From JAFDCJ01 sp964527835 (GTDB lineage Bacteria; Desulfobacterota; Desulfobacteria; Desulfobacterales; JAFDCJ01), in the NCBI GenBank assembly GCA_964527835.1, contig CAZGNV010000003.1, positions 1 to 64,000 of the forward strand: a DNA stretch of 64,000 nt, in the 5' to 3' direction. Shown here piece after piece: positions 63,998-64,000 of this stretch. The position numbers were made by a program, and so were the translations under genes. The notes beneath the pieces are model-generated. The model searched no databases, was not told the DNA's origin, and worked only from the letters and a program-made list of their open reading frames with translations. The first letter of the stretch is position 1, and the number at the start of each line of letters is the position of its first letter.

Positions 63998-64000
63998 CCA

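Overview
The window looks like a chromosomal segment of a Gram-negative, probably anaerobic deltaproteobacterium (Desulfobacterota, Desulfobacteraceae/Desulfosarcinaceae-like). This is an inference from high GC, the fused radical-SAM/DUF2344 protein next to ribonuclease G, decarboxylase sodium-pump subunits, YkgJ-type cysteine proteins, a minor pilin/PilY1 operon behind a c-di-GMP-I riboswitch, and many GC-rich intergenic repeats. No rRNA, tRNA or CRISPR array was seen.

Layout. 1-625 is a distinctly AT-rich end carrying a HEPN-like gene. 945-5605 holds a thioredoxin-like protein and a four-gene minus-strand operon (Lrp regulator, PanB-like enzyme, an unrecognised 421-residue protein, aminotransferase). 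6004-9901 encodes two large exported proteins; the first is split by one in-frame TAG. 10142-14934 carries a nucleotidyltransferase pair, asnS, a methyltransferase and a DMT transporter. 15138-16630 is a decayed accessory patch: a frameshifted AAA ATPase and the ruins of an AbrB/PIN toxin-antitoxin pair. 16718-22547 has htrA, the radical-SAM protein and rng. 22744-27686 is the origin-proximal block rpmH-rnpA-yidD-yidC-jag-mnmE, followed at once by a perfect parS site, so the replication origin is probably near. dnaA, parA and parB are not in the window.

28057-39677 contains a YkgJ-type protein, sodium-pump decarboxylase beta and gamma subunits, a complete BMP-family (nucleoside-type) ABC transporter, an acyl-CoA dehydrogenase, an HNH protein and an ATP-grasp protein. 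39781-45621 is the minor pilin operon fimT/gspH-pilV-pilW-pilX-pilY1 (minus strand). Its roughly 310-nt leader has a recognisable promoter, a first terminator-like hairpin, a c-di-GMP-I (GEMM) aptamer, and a second terminator whose 5' arm lies inside the aptamer. A PilZ protein at 61223 is a second c-di-GMP-linked gene. 46381-54160 holds an HD protein, a SpoIIE-type phosphatase, a divergent IMPase-like protein, a zinc-ribbon/TM/retropepsin-like protein, a tandem RHH-like protein and Hsp20. 54399-63997 holds dnaK, sppA, flgM, a class II aldolase, recX, the PilZ protein, a lipoprotein and a NapH-like polyferredoxin that may run off the right end.

A MITE-like inverted-repeat family is scattered through intergenic DNA (three near-full copies of about 190 bp and at least six partial ones), with a second, shorter repeat present twice.
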